Notes: generated by a model not told the origin, from the letters alone. 64,000 bases of DNA from Pseudomonas sp. MM211 (GCF_020386635.1 NZ_CP081942.1:1116001-1180000), one strand, 5' to 3'; positions 17,516 through 28,642 are shown, counted from the first letter of the stretch. A program made the numbers and translations.

Positions 17516-18505
17516 TCACTCCGCACGCTCACCACACAGATCCAGGCTGAACAGGCGCTCCACTTCATCCTGCGGCAAACCCGCGCTCAGCAACGCGAAG
17601 AGTTTGCCCAGCGCCGCTTCGCGGGTCATGCCGCCAGCCGAGACCAGGCCCACCTCGGCCAGTTGGCTGCCGGCGGCGTACACACCGAACTCCACATGCC
17701 CTTGCGCGCACTGGCTGATCGCCGCCAGCACCACGCCCCGCTCGTGGGCCTCGCGCAGTACGTCAAGCAGCTCGGCGTTGTCCGACGGGCCGGTGCCGCT
17801 GCCATAGCACTCCAGCAGCAGGGCTTGCACGCCGCTGCTCAGCAGGGCACGCAGGTGGCTGGCACGCAGGCCGGGGATCAACGGCAGGGCGAGCAGGTTG
17901 ACCGGCTGGCGCTGCTGGCGGAAGTCGATGGGTGCGGGCAGTTCGGCCAGCCGCTCGCTGTGCCGCAGGCGCGGCATGATCTGGAACGCGTCGAAGGCAT
18001 CGCTGCGCAGTTTGCTGACGCGAGCGCCGTGCATCAGCGCGCCGTCGAAATACAGGTGCACGCCCGCCTGGACACCATCGTGCAACGCCTGCATGGCGCC
18101 GAACAGATTGCGCCACGCATCGCTGTTCTCCGCGCCTGCCGGCTGCATGGAGCCTGTCAGCACCACCGGCACCGGCAGCCCCAGCAGCAGAAAGCTCAGC
18201 GCCGCGGCGCTGTAGGCCAGTGTGTCGGTGCCGTGCAGCACCAGAACGCTGTCACAGCCATCCTGCTCGATGCCCTGGCGGATCGCCGCGACCATTGCCA
18301 GCCAGTTGTCCTGGCTCATGTTGGCGCTGTCGATCGGCGGCAGCAGCTCGCGGAAAATCCACGCTGGCACCTGCTCGCTCTGTTCCGTCTGCTGTGCGCG
18401 CAGGCGCGCCTCGAAGCCGGAGGCAGGGGCCAGGCCGGCAGCGCTCATCTGCATGCCGATGGTGCCGCCGGTATAAAGCACGAGGAGTTTTTGCGCTGCA
18501 GGCAT
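17516..18505 (-). CDS. ansA: L-asparaginase, cytoplasmic type I
   Basis: The 329-residue enzyme hydrolyses asparagine to aspartate and ammonia. Both active-site threonine motifs are present: YTGGTIG near the N-terminus and HGTDT at about residue 90, followed by a Lys in the usual downstream position (MHGARVSKL region). No signal peptide is seen when the start is placed at 18505, where AAGGA precedes the ATG; the upstream frame extension is not protein-like. It follows the second AGCS symporter on the same strand, separated by a hairpin, so import and deamidation may be linked. Confidence 0.92.
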   Translation of the reverse strand: MPAAQKLLVLYTGGTIGMQMSAAGLAPASGFEARLRAQQTEQSEQVPAWIFRELLPPIDSANMSQDNWLAMVAAIRQGIEQDGCDSVLVLHGTDTLAYSAAALSFLLLGLPVPVVLTGSMQPAGAENSDAWRNLFGAMQALHDGVQAGVHLYFDGALMHGARVSKLRSDAFDAFQIMPRLRHSERLAELPAPIDFRQQRQPVNLLALPLIPGLRASHLRALLSSGVQALLLECYGSGTGPSDNAELLDVLREAHERGVVLAAISQCAQGHVEFGVYAAGSQLAEVGLVSAGGMTREAALGKLFALLSAGLPQDEVERLFSLDLCGERAE

Positions 18506-18667
18506 GCCTTTTTCCTTATTGAAAGAATGGGTATGGAAAGCGGCAGGATACATCTGATTGCCACTCATGAAAGACCTGGGGGTGATCTGAAGACGAAGCC
18601 CTGCACGGCTCGCCAAGTGGCGCGCCAGGTGAACGGCAGAAAAGGAGAGCCGCGACTTGGGCGGCGA

Positions 18668-18696
18668 ATCGGGCGACACGAGGCGTGTCGCCCGAT
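18668..18696. terminator. 13-bp hairpin between AGCS symporter and ansA
   Basis: ATCGGGCGACACG pairs perfectly with CGTGTCGCCCGAT around a 3-base loop, 14 bases after the AGCS stop on the minus strand. There is no T run, so it may stabilise or process the transcript instead of ending it. Confidence 0.55.
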
Positions 18697-18709
18697 CAGG
18701 CTGGACGAC

Positions 18710-20158
18710 TCAGCGTTGAGTCGGCAGCAGTTCCGGTGCGCTCTGTGGCTGAGCGTCAGCGGTTGGCTTGGCGGCCGGCCAGGAGGCGCGGTCGAGATCC
18801 AGGTCAGCGAACTTGGAACCGTCGAATACGGGCTGGGCGATGCCGGCCTTGCGCTGCTCGTCGTAGTCCTTCATGACCCGCAGGCCGACCTTGATCAACA
18901 TGGCCAGAGCGGTCAGGTTGACGAACGCCAGGCAGGTCATGGTGATGTCGGCGAAGGCGAACACGGTGCCCAGGTTCTGCATCGAACCCCAGCAGATCAG
19001 CGCCAGTACCAGGCCGCGGTAGACGAGCAGGGCGACCTTGCTGCGACCGACCAGGAACTGCAGGGCGTTCTCGCCGAGGTAGTAGTTGTAGAGGATGCAG
19101 GTGAACACGAACAGGCTCAGTGCCACGCTGATGAAGGTACGACCCCAGTCACCGACGACTGCTGCCAGGGAGTTCTGGGTGAGAACGATACCGTCGCCTT
19201 CGAAGCCCGGAGTGTAGAAGCCGGACAGCAGGATCAGCAGGGCGGTACAGGTGCAGATCACGAAGGTATCGAGGAACACGCTGAACGCCTGAACCACGCC
19301 TTGTGCAGCCGGGTGCTTGACCGAGGCGACAGCCGCGACGTTAGGCGCGCTGCCCAGACCGGCTTCGTTGGCGAACACGCCGCGTTTTACACCCATCACG
19401 ATGGCGCTGCCGAGCAGGCCAGCGAACGCAGGCTCGAGGCCGAAGGCGCTCTTGACGATGGTCGCCAGCATGGCCGGCACGTGTTCGATCTGGATGGCGA
19501 TGACGTAGAGGGTCACTGCGATGTAGATCAGAGTCTTGACCGGAACCAGCAAATCCGAGACCGACGCGATGCGCTTGATGCCACCGATGAACACCAGGCC
19601 CAGCAGTACGGCCAGGGCGATGCCGCTGTATTGCACCGGAATGTCGAAGGCGTTCTGCAGCGAGTGGGTCACGGTGTACGACTGCAGGCCGTTGAAGGCG
19701 AAGCCGTAGGTGACCAGCAGCAGGACGGCGAAGGTCATCGCCATCCAGCGCAGCTTCAGGCCGTGCTGGATGTAGTAGGCCGGGCCGCCGCGGTACAGGC
19801 CGTCACCGTCGCTGCGTTTGTAGACCTGGGCGAGGGTACATTCGAAGAAGCTGCTGGACATGCCGACCAGTGCAGTCACCCACATCCAGAACACCGCGCC
19901 TGGGCCGCCGAGAGTCACGGCGATACCGACACCCGCGATGTTACCGGCACCCACACGACCGGCGAGGCTGAGCATCAGCGCCTGGAACGAGCTGAGTTGG
20001 CCGCCGCTGCTGCGCAGCGATTCCTTGAACACACTGAACATGTGTATGAAGTGACGGAACTGGACGAAGCGGGAGCGCAGGGTGAAGTAGCTACCCAGGC
20101 CGACGATGAGCACGATCAACACCTTCCCGGACAGGAAGTCGTTCAGTACTTCGAGCAT
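18710..20158 (-). CDS. AGCS family sodium:amino acid symporter (second copy)
   Basis: The 482-residue polytopic membrane protein contains GGPGAVFWMWVTALVGMSS, the family signature, and RVGAGNIAGVGIAV. It is clearly diverged from the AGCS protein at 5269-6642, with a longer cytoplasmic tail rich in Ala and Pro. Substrates of the family are alanine, glycine and sometimes glutamine or other small amino acids. Its position upstream of asparaginase suggests amino acid import for catabolism. The divergent gene on the other side is an XRE-type regulator, which may control it. Confidence 0.92.
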   Translation of the reverse strand: MLEVLNDFLSGKVLIVLIVGLGSYFTLRSRFVQFRHFIHMFSVFKESLRSSGGQLSSFQALMLSLAGRVGAGNIAGVGIAVTLGGPGAVFWMWVTALVGMSSSFFECTLAQVYKRSDGDGLYRGGPAYYIQHGLKLRWMAMTFAVLLLVTYGFAFNGLQSYTVTHSLQNAFDIPVQYSGIALAVLLGLVFIGGIKRIASVSDLLVPVKTLIYIAVTLYVIAIQIEHVPAMLATIVKSAFGLEPAFAGLLGSAIVMGVKRGVFANEAGLGSAPNVAAVASVKHPAAQGVVQAFSVFLDTFVICTCTALLILLSGFYTPGFEGDGIVLTQNSLAAVVGDWGRTFISVALSLFVFTCILYNYYLGENALQFLVGRSKVALLVYRGLVLALICWGSMQNLGTVFAFADITMTCLAFVNLTALAMLIKVGLRVMKDYDEQRKAGIAQPVFDGSKFADLDLDRASWPAAKPTADAQPQSAPELLPTQR

Positions 20159-20319
20159 GATGAATCCTCGGTTCTTATTGTGAGCTTTCGCGAAAAGTGC
20201 GAAGCGGTTTGCGGTGGATGATTTTTGAGCAATGCCGCCATCGGAACAATTTCGCGGGTCGATCCTAGGTGATGCGACCTGATGCTATAATCACGTCACT
20301 CGCATCATCTGAGCCGCCC

Positions 20320-21132
20320 ATGTCCAATCACCTCGGTGAGAATCTCCGGTTGCTATGCAGCCACTACCGCTCGATTGCCGAGGTGTGCCGAAAAGTCGGC
20401 ATCAACCGCGCGCAGTTCAACAAGTACCTGTCTGGAGAGAGCCAGCCGACGGCCTATAACCTCAAAAGAATTGGGGATTTCTTCGGCGTCGAGGGCTATG
20501 AGCTGGGCTTGCCAGGCGATCAATTCGCCCGCTTGATCGGCGCCCGAGGTACGCAGATCGGCGCACCTGCCGAGCAGGATCCGTTACACGAGTTGTTACA
20601 GCCGTTACGTGAAAGATCCGGTGATCTCTCACGGTATTGCGGCTATTACTTCGAATATGCCAACTGCATGTCAGTGCCGGGCACCATCCTGCTGTCGCTG
20701 ATTCACATGCGTGAGGAGGGCGGCACCTTCCTGTTCGAGCGTCAGGAGCGGCAGGTGACCTCCGCCGGCGGGCTCGCCGAAGATTCGGCGCGCTGCCGCT
20801 ACCTGGGCGCTGCGTTCCAGTTGCAGGATCGGTTGTTCCTCATCGACTACGAGTCGCTGACGGTCAACGAGATGAGCCAGACCATCCTGATCCCCAGCTT
20901 CAAGAGCCGCATCACGCGCTTGAATGGCCTGAAGACCGGCGTCTCCAGTGGCGACCGCCGCACACCGGCATGCACCCGCGTGGTGTGGGAGTTTTTGGGT
21001 ACGGAGATCAACCGCATCAGCACCTATCGCCAGGTGATGCTCTATCAGCCGGATGACCCGCGCATCGACGAAGACATCCGCCAGCGCCTGGCCCACGCGC
21101 CGGTGCGTGATGGGTTGTTCGAGGTGGAGTGA
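20320..21132 (+). CDS. XRE-type helix-turn-helix transcriptional regulator
   Basis: In the 270-residue protein the first 60 residues form a Cro/CI-type helix-turn-helix (SIAEVCRKVGINRAQFNKYL), followed by a roughly 200-residue effector domain with a beta-rich segment I do not recognise. I chose the ATG at 20320; an exact TATAAT box lies at 20286-20291, about 30 bases upstream, so starts nearer 20269 would precede transcription. It is divergent from the second AGCS symporter gene, a common arrangement for a local regulator. Confidence 0.82.
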   Translation: MSNHLGENLRLLCSHYRSIAEVCRKVGINRAQFNKYLSGESQPTAYNLKRIGDFFGVEGYELGLPGDQFARLIGARGTQIGAPAEQDPLHELLQPLRERSGDLSRYCGYYFEYANCMSVPGTILLSLIHMREEGGTFLFERQERQVTSAGGLAEDSARCRYLGAAFQLQDRLFLIDYESLTVNEMSQTILIPSFKSRITRLNGLKTGVSSGDRRTPACTRVVWEFLGTEINRISTYRQVMLYQPDDPRIDEDIRQRLAHAPVRDGLFEVE

Positions 21133-21164
21133 GCGGGGTCTGACGAAGTGCCGAGCGGCTGCTT

Positions 21165-21300
21165 CAAGGCAGAAGCGGACGGAGAGCAGAGCTTTTGTGG
21201 GAGAGGCTTTAGCCTCGATTTTGCCTAGCTAGGCGTAAAGAGCTCGCGGCTAAAGCGGATCGCCGCCCGGCCCCTCCCACAAGATCGCGACCGTCCGCCT
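21165..21300. repeat. Long palindromic REP element, copy 1
   Basis: Outer arms TTGTGGGAG and CTCCCACAA enclose a TTTAGCC-rich core with GCCTAGCTAGGC. It is preceded by CAAGGCAGAAGCGGAC and followed by GTCCGCCTC. The same structure and flank occur at 51254-51380, so this is a dispersed family of about 130 bp. Confidence 0.8.
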
Positions 21301-21337
21301 CTACCTTATCTGTAAAGACGTGCACGTGCAGTCGCGA

Positions 21338-22105
21338 TCAGCACAGCTCCGGGTGTTTGTTGCAGGTGCCGTAGCCTTCGCTCTTCATCTCATCCAGCGC
21401 TTTTTGCAGCCGTGCGACGACCTCGTCCGGCGTGTCGAGGTTGAGTGCCAGGTAAAGGTCGGAGCGGTCGAAGGTCAGCACGTTGCGCAGGCCGGTGACG
21501 TCCGCCTGGCGGGCCTGGTGGCGCCATACCGGGTCGGTGGTGCCCCACAGGTCGATGCGGCCCTGGGTCAGTTTGGCGATATTTTCCGGGTCGCGCAGTG
21601 TGTTGATCGGCTCTAGCCCAGCCTTCTCCAAGGTCTGGCTGGCGGCACTGTCCTTGTAGCTGCCGATGCGGTATTGGCGGGCCTGCTCGAGGCTCGTCAG
21701 GTTGGGGATGTTGGAGCCCGGCGCAGCGAGCAGCACGCGCTCGACCTTGGCAATCGGGCCAACCCACTTGAACAGCGGGCGGCGTGCCTCGTTCATCGAG
21801 GTGGAAAAAAGGCCGTGGTTGGCGTTGGCGAGGGTGGCGTCGTAGACACGGCTCCAGGGGAAGCGCAGGGTCAGGGTGTAGTCGATGCCGGCACGCTTGA
21901 ACATCTCGCGCACGATGGTGGTGCTGACCCCCTGGATATTGGCGTCACGGGCGAAATTCTTTTCGTTGTCGGCCATGTTGAATGGCGGAAAGTTTTCCGT
22001 TTGTAACACCACCTGATAACCAGGCGGCAGTTCGGCCTGAGCGGGCAGGGCGAAGACGCTGGAAACGGACAGCAAACAAGCGAACCATGCGGCTTTGACG
22101 GTCAT
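21338..22105 (-). CDS. Periplasmic solute-binding protein, SBP_bac_3 type
   Basis: The 255-residue protein has a signal peptide ending in PAQAE and an extracellular-solute-binding fold (LQTENFPPFNMADNE, FSTSMNEARRPLFKWVGP). Many stand-alone relatives in Pseudomonas have no adjacent permease, as here, and may act as sensors or scavengers. I chose the ATG at 22105 because the signal peptide begins there; the frame is open 47 codons further but across a hairpin. It lies downstream of aspA on the same strand. Confidence 0.82.
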   Translation of the reverse strand: MTVKAAWFACLLSVSSVFALPAQAELPPGYQVVLQTENFPPFNMADNEKNFARDANIQGVSTTIVREMFKRAGIDYTLTLRFPWSRVYDATLANANHGLFSTSMNEARRPLFKWVGPIAKVERVLLAAPGSNIPNLTSLEQARQYRIGSYKDSAASQTLEKAGLEPINTLRDPENIAKLTQGRIDLWGTTDPVWRHQARQADVTGLRNVLTFDRSDLYLALNLDTPDEVVARLQKALDEMKSEGYGTCNKHPELC

Positions 22106-22180
22106 GAGGGGGCTTCTCTTTGTTGGGCTGCTGCCGTTGTATCGCGCTGGCGCGCAAACGGCAATCGCTCCTGAAAGAGC

Positions 22181-22213
22181 GAAGCCCCGTACTGTGAACA
22201 GATACGGGGCTTC
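22181..22213. terminator. Hairpin between aspA and the binding-protein gene
   Basis: GAAGCCCCGTA and TACGGGGCTTC pair perfectly over 11 bp around an 11-base loop, 17 bases after the aspA stop on the minus strand. It probably terminates or attenuates aspA transcription. The T tract is poor. Confidence 0.6.
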
Positions 22214-22229
22214 GGGCTGCAGCAGGCGC

Positions 22230-23687
<1,458 letters not shown>

Positions 23688-23866
23688 GATGTCTCGATTC
23701 TCATAAAGGCGCGGAAGATACCGCGATGGGCCTTAGAATAAGGACTGAGGCCCCTGGAAGGCCAATGCTGTTGCTTGCTAGGGTATGCGTAATCGGCATA
23801 ATGTAGGTGTGACTGCCTCGTTGCACCCAACGTGTGCGTGGCGCTAATGCGAGTCGAGGATGCTCC

Positions 23867-24778
23867 GTGAATCTGGAAACCAAATGGTTGGAAGACTTCG
23901 TGACGCTGGCCTCTACGCGCAGCTTTTCCCAGGCGGCGCAGAAGCGTTTCGTTACCCAGCCAGCTTTCAGCAGGCGTATCCAAAGTCTCGAAGCAGCGTT
24001 GGGCCTTACCCTGGTGAACCGTTCTCGCACGCCGGTGGAGCTGACCGAGTCTGGCCAGCTGTTTCTGCTCACCGCGCGTAGCATGGTCGAGCAACTGGGG
24101 GAGGTGGTGCGCCACCTGCATCACCTCGAAGGGCAGCAGGGGGAAGCACTGCAGATCGCCGCCGCTCACTCCCTGGTTTTCGGTTTCTTCCCTGAGTGGA
24201 TTGCCCGCTTGCGCCGCGATGGCCTGCCGCTGACCACGCGCCTGGTGGCGACCAACGTCGGCGAGGCCGTGCACTCGCTGCGCGAAGGCACCTGCGACCT
24301 GATCCTCGCCTATCACGACCAGGATGCCGCGGTGCAACTGGCCCCTGACCTATTTCCGTCGTTGCATCTGGGTAATAGCGAGATGCTGCCGGTCTGCGCC
24401 GCCGATGATCAGGGCGCGCCGCTCTTCGATCTGGATTCAGGGCAGAGCGTGCCGCTACTGGCCTACAGCGCCGGCACTTATCTGGGGCGCTCGGTGAACT
24501 TGCTGCTGCGCCAACGCGCGTTGCGCTCCACCACTGTGCATGAAACGGCCATGGCCGACAGCCTCAAGGCCATGGCGCTGCAAGGCCTGGGCGTTGCCTG
24601 GGTGCCGCGGCTGTCGATGAACGCCGAGCTGGCGCGTGGCGAGCTGGTGGTCTGCGGCAAGGAACACTGGTTCATCCCCCTGGAGATCCGCCTCTACCGC
24701 TGGAGCATGTCGCGCAAGGCCGCCGTGCGCCTGCTATGGCGCAAGCTCGAAGGTGGTGTGGGGCGTGAAGAAGGCTGA
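23867..24778 (+). CDS. LysR family regulator, HypT/YjiE-like
   Basis: The 303-residue LysR protein has an N-terminal winged helix (NLETKWLEDFVTLASTRSFS then QAAQKRFVTQPAFSRRIQ) and a C-terminal co-inducer domain. The opening and the AAAHSL, VPLLAYSAGTYLGR and GLGVAWVPRLS segments resemble E. coli HypT (YjiE), which is activated by methionine oxidation under hypochlorite stress. The GTG start at 23867 has GAGGA 6 bases upstream. It is divergent from aspA, so it may instead be a local aspA regulator; the sensory role is inferred from similarity only. Confidence 0.85.
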   Translation: MNLETKWLEDFVTLASTRSFSQAAQKRFVTQPAFSRRIQSLEAALGLTLVNRSRTPVELTESGQLFLLTARSMVEQLGEVVRHLHHLEGQQGEALQIAAAHSLVFGFFPEWIARLRRDGLPLTTRLVATNVGEAVHSLREGTCDLILAYHDQDAAVQLAPDLFPSLHLGNSEMLPVCAADDQGAPLFDLDSGQSVPLLAYSAGTYLGRSVNLLLRQRALRSTTVHETAMADSLKAMALQGLGVAWVPRLSMNAELARGELVVCGKEHWFIPLEIRLYRWSMSRKAAVRLLWRKLEGGVGREEG

Positions 24779-24809
24779 GGCCGTTTGGATGTGATGGTGA
24801 GGGAATGGC

Positions 24810-25343
24810 TTATTCACGCTCACCCAGGCCTACGTCGAACACCTGCTCTCCCGCCCAGTTTTCTGGTAGCAGCCTGGCTCTCACGTAGCGATGAAACGAT
24901 GACCACGGCCAGTCAGCCACCCGCTCCACATAGCCGTGTTTGCGGGGATTGTTGTGGATGTAATCGGCGTGCTGTGCAAAGTCATTTTCATCGCGGATAC
25001 GGTGCTCCCAATAACGGCGTTGCCAGATGCCTCTTTCTCCGCGTCTGGCGCGGCTCGGGGAAATGTCTTCGGTGCGCGGAATCGCCCGTGAAAAGTGGGT
25101 TTTGATCAAGCGCCAGCGTAGGGCGTAATCCACATCGTTGGCTGGCAGCGTGCAGAGCGCGTGGAGATGGTCAGGCAGGATCACGATCGCATCGATAAAC
25201 CATGGATGACGGCCCATGGCGTAACGAAAGGCGGCACGCAAAGGGTCGATATGCTCGACCAGCAGATCGCTACTGCGATCAACCAGATTCAGGGTAAAGA
25301 ACCACGTGGCGCCAGGTGTATGGTCACGGCGGTATTCGGTCAT
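24810..25343 (-). mobile_element. REP-associated tyrosine transposase (RAYT, Y1/HUH family)
   Basis: The 177-residue protein has the HUH-type metal site (DHLHAL), the nucleophile Tyr in HADYIHNNPRKHG and the WQRRYWEHRIRDE motif characteristic of RAYTs. It looks full length with both catalytic elements intact. RAYTs cut and move short REP palindromes and are usually single-copy domesticated genes. A half-palindrome of the 6666-6757 REP family sits right at its 5' side (25372-25420), which makes that family its likely substrate. Confidence 0.9.
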
Positions 25344-25371
25344 CGTCAGCTTCCTTGCTGATGTGTTTAGT

Positions 25372-25420
25372 GATGAGTATCGCTTAGCTCGGGCTACGCG
25401 CCCCGTCCCATCCTATGGGC
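25372..25420. repeat. REP half-element flanking the RAYT gene
   Basis: GATGAGTATCGCT...GCTC and CCCATCCTA resemble one arm of the palindrome at 6666-6757. The element lies between the RAYT start and the end of the response regulator gene. Confidence 0.6.
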
Positions 25421-25425
25421 TGTGT

Positions 25426-26748
25426 TTAGCCCAGCCCGTACTTTTTGACCTTATCGAACAAGGTCGTCTTGGCCATGCCCAGGGCCTGGGCAGCCTGGCT
25501 GAGGTTACCGGTGTGCTGTTCGAGGGCGTCGACCAGCAGGTTGCGCTCGAAGGCTTCCACGGCCTCGGCGAAGCTCGGTGCGATACCGTCGTTGCTGCCG
25601 CTTTTCTTGAAGGCTGGCAGGCCGAGAGCGAAGCGTTCGGCGACGTTGCGCAGTTCGCGCACATTGCCGGGCCAGTCGTGGGCCATCAGTGCTGCGAGTG
25701 TGTGGCGATCCAGCTCCGGCGCCGCGCGGTCGAAACGTAGGGCGGAGAGCTGCAGGAAGTGCTCGAACAGCAGGGCAATGTCTTCGCGCCGTTCGCGCAA
25801 GGGCGGCAGTTCCAGGCTGACTACGTTGAGGCGGTAATACAGGTCGCTGCGGAAGTGGCCACTCTTGCCAGCCTCGTCGAGATCGGCCTTGGTCGCGGCG
25901 ATCACCCGGCAGTCGATAGCGACCGACTGGTTGGAGCCCAGGCGTTCCAGGCTGTGCTCCTGTAACACGCGCAGCAATTTGATCTGCAGATTGAGCGGCA
26001 TGCTTTCGATCTCGTCGAGAAACAGGCTGCCGCCGTTGGCGTGTTCGATCTTGCCGATGCGCCGCTTGCCGGCACCGGTGAAGGCGTGGGCCTCGTGGCC
26101 GAAAATTTCGCTCTCGAACAGGTTCTCCGGCAGGCCGCCGCAGTTCAGCGCCACGAAGGCCTTGCTCTGCCGCCGGCTGAAGTCGTGCAGGCAGCGCGCG
26201 ACCAGTTCCTTGCCGGTGCCGGTTTCGCCTTCGATCAGCACGTTGGCCGAAGTGTCGGCGACGTTGGCGATCAGCTCGCGCAACTGCTGCATGGCCGGCG
26301 AGCGGCCGATCAGCCGATGCTCCAGCGCCTGCTTGCCGGCCAGTTGGCGGCGCAGTGACGACACCTCACGGGCCAGGCTGCGTTGCTCCAGCGCGCGGCG
26401 GGTGACATCGACCAGGCGCTCAGGAGAGAAGGGTTTCTCCATGAAGTCGTAAGCGCCGTCGCGCATCGCGCCCACGGCCATGCCGATATCGCCGTGGCCG
26501 GTGATCAGCACTACGGGCAGCGCCGGGTCGCGGCGTTTGAGTTCGTCAAGCAGCTTCAGGCCATCCATGCCGGGCAGGCGGATGTCGCTGATGACGATGC
26601 CGGCGAAGTCCGCATTGATGCGTTGCAGGGCCTGTTCGGCGCTGCCGACCCCGATGCTGGCGATGTCTTCCAGGGCCAGGGCCTGCTGGCAGCCGAGCAG
26701 CACGTGGGGATCGTCTTCAACGATCAGCACGGTGAGGTCGTCATTCAT
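25426..26748 (-). CDS. aauR: Sigma-54-dependent response regulator AauR (DctD family)
   Basis: The 440-residue NtrC-type regulator has a receiver domain with phospho-acceptor Asp55 ([12 protein letters not shown]), an AAA+ domain with Walker A GETGTGKE and a C-terminal Fis-type helix-turn-helix. The sigma-54 contact loop reads HAFTGA instead of the usual GAFTGA. In P. putida AauR activates the acidic amino acid transporter aatJQMP. The gene order here and a matching site upstream of aatJ support that assignment. The start at 26748 overlaps the end of the sensor kinase gene by 8 bases. Confidence 0.9.
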   Translation of the reverse strand: MNDDLTVLIVEDDPHVLLGCQQALALEDIASIGVGSAEQALQRINADFAGIVISDIRLPGMDGLKLLDELKRRDPALPVVLITGHGDIGMAVGAMRDGAYDFMEKPFSPERLVDVTRRALEQRSLAREVSSLRRQLAGKQALEHRLIGRSPAMQQLRELIANVADTSANVLIEGETGTGKELVARCLHDFSRRQSKAFVALNCGGLPENLFESEIFGHEAHAFTGAGKRRIGKIEHANGGSLFLDEIESMPLNLQIKLLRVLQEHSLERLGSNQSVAIDCRVIAATKADLDEAGKSGHFRSDLYYRLNVVSLELPPLRERREDIALLFEHFLQLSALRFDRAAPELDRHTLAALMAHDWPGNVRELRNVAERFALGLPAFKKSGSNDGIAPSFAEAVEAFERNLLVDALEQHTGNLSQAAQALGMAKTTLFDKVKKYGLG

Positions 26749-28642
26749 TGGGTGTCTCCATGACAGCGGCAACCTGAGGCAGGTTGAGTTCGAAAGCGGT
26801 GCCGCCCTGGGGCGGGTGATCGGCGCTGAGGCTACCGCCTGCGGCGGCTGCGAGGCTGGCCGATAGCGTCAGACCGAGCCCCAGGCCCTGTTCGCCGGGC
26901 TTGGTGGTGAAGAAGGGTTCGAACAGGTGCGTGCGATCAGCCGGGGCAATGCCGGGGCCGTTGTCGAGCACGCGCAAGCGGTAGCGATCACCATCGGCGC
27001 TGCCCTGCAGCCATAAGTGGCGATCCGCCTGGGCGCTCATGGCGTCGGCAGCGTTGGCGATCAGGTTGACGAGAATCTGCTCCAGGCGGGTCTGGTTGAT
27101 CGCCAGGTGCGCCTCGTCGAACTGGTGGTGAATGTTTAGCGGGGTGCGCTCCAGGCGTGGCTGCACCACCTGCAACGCCGCTTCCACGGCTTTGCTCAGG
27201 CTCGCTTCGCCGCCGTCATTGGAGCGCCGCGCGAAGGCCCGCAGGCTGCCGGTGATCTTGCCCATGCGGTCGACCAGTTCGTTGATGGTCTGCAGGTTGG
27301 TGGTAGCCACGTCGTACGAGCCCCGGGACAGGAAGCGTACGGTATTGCCGGACAACGTGCGCAGCGCGGCCAGTGGCTGGTTGAGCTCGTGGGCGATGCT
27401 GGTGGACATCTGCCCGATCACCGCCAGTTTGCCGGCCTGTACCAGTTCATCCTGGGCCAGGCGCAGGGTCTCTTCGGCCTGCCGGCGTTCGCGGATCTGC
27501 GCCTTGAGGCGGTCGTTACTGGCGCGTAGATCGGCGGTGCGTTCGGTGATCTTGCGCTCCAGTTCGCTGTTGGCCAACTGCAGCGCTTCACGGGCTGCGA
27601 GGCGCGTAGCGATCACCTTGCGCCGTTCGTTCCAGGCGATCAGCAGAAAGGCCAGCAGCGCGAAGGCAGCGGCGGCCAGCATGCCGTGGCTGACCGCTTC
27701 GCGGCGCAGATCCTGTAATGGGCTGAGCAGCGTCAGGTGCCAGGGCGTGTCCTCTAGTTGGCGGCTTTGCGACAGGTAGTTGATCGCCTCGTTGGCCTCC
27801 TGCTCGCCGGTGGTGGCGAAGCTGACCTGCTCGACATCGGTGGCCACTGGGGTGCGTGCCAGGGGGATCAACTCATCGAGTGACGACCAGTGATACTGCA
27901 GGCTGCGCGCCAGGCGCTCCTTGATCTCGGCGTTCAGTGGGCGCACGGCCTTGAGGCGGCGGGCTGGGTCGCTGGAGAGGATAATGATTCCATTTTCGTC
28001 GCTGACGTAGGCTTCCAGGCGTGCTCGCTGCCAGCGCTGTTCCAGCGGATCGAGGCGTACCTTGACCACAGCTACGCCGATGATCCGGCCGTTGGCCTTG
28101 AGACCATGGGACAGGTAGTAACCGGGTTCGCCGGTGGTGCTGCCGATACCGTAGAAGCGACCCTGTTCGCCTTGCAGGGCATCCTGGAAATAGGCGCGGA
28201 AGGACAAGTCTTCGCCCAGGTAGCTGTCGTGCTGGCGCCAGTTGCTGGTGGCGAGCACGCGGCCGTCGGTGTCCATCACGTAGATGGCCATGCTGCCGCT
28301 GCGCCGGTTGAGGCCTTCGAGGTAGTCGTTGACGCGTTGGCGGCGGTAGGCGTCCGGTGTCAGCAGCAGGCGGCTGACGTTGGATTCCAGCTCCAGCAGG
28401 CTGGGCAGGTAGGTGTACTTGTTGATCTCGCTTTCCACCGCCCTGGCATTAAGCTCGAGCTGGCGTTCACCGCTTTCGATCAGGTTGCGGATGCCGGTCT
28501 TTTCGCTGAGGTAATAACCGGCGTAGCCGCATACGGCGACCAGTATCAGCATCAGCAGGGTCAGCAGCAGGTGACGGACGTAGCGCGGTTTGGCGGACAA
28601 GGCAGGCGGCACCACACGAAGGCTGGCGGAGGCGCATTGCAT
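26741..28642 (-). CDS. aauS: Sensor histidine kinase AauS (DctB family)
   Basis: The 633-residue inner membrane sensor has an N-terminal transmembrane helix, a periplasmic double-PAS (PDC) domain, a second helix near residue 325, a coiled coil (LERKITERTADLRASNDRLK) and a kinase core. The phosphorylated His is in SIAHELNQPLAAL; the N box is VNLIANAADAM and the G boxes DNGPGI and GLGLGL. It should sense external glutamate or aspartate and phosphorylate AauR. The ATG at 28642 is 6 bases after GGAGG. Confidence 0.9.
   Translation of the reverse strand: MQCASASLRVVPPALSAKPRYVRHLLLTLLMLILVAVCGYAGYYLSEKTGIRNLIESGERQLELNARAVESEINKYTYLPSLLELESNVSRLLLTPDAYRRQRVNDYLEGLNRRSGSMAIYVMDTDGRVLATSNWRQHDSYLGEDLSFRAYFQDALQGEQGRFYGIGSTTGEPGYYLSHGLKANGRIIGVAVVKVRLDPLEQRWQRARLEAYVSDENGIIILSSDPARRLKAVRPLNAEIKERLARSLQYHWSSLDELIPLARTPVATDVEQVSFATTGEQEANEAINYLSQSRQLEDTPWHLTLLSPLQDLRREAVSHGMLAAAAFALLAFLLIAWNERRKVIATRLAAREALQLANSELERKITERTADLRASNDRLKAQIRERRQAEETLRLAQDELVQAGKLAVIGQMSTSIAHELNQPLAALRTLSGNTVRFLSRGSYDVATTNLQTINELVDRMGKITGSLRAFARRSNDGGEASLSKAVEAALQVVQPRLERTPLNIHHQFDEAHLAINQTRLEQILVNLIANAADAMSAQADRHLWLQGSADGDRYRLRVLDNGPGIAPADRTHLFEPFFTTKPGEQGLGLGLTLSASLAAAAGGSLSADHPPQGGTAFELNLPQVAAVMETPNE

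Noticed and set aside
17663..20221. An 852-codon open frame on the plus strand
   Set aside because: It is antisense to asparaginase and the AGCS symporter, both with full family motifs. High GC produces long antisense frames; the product is rich in Gln, His and Ala and resembles no protein.
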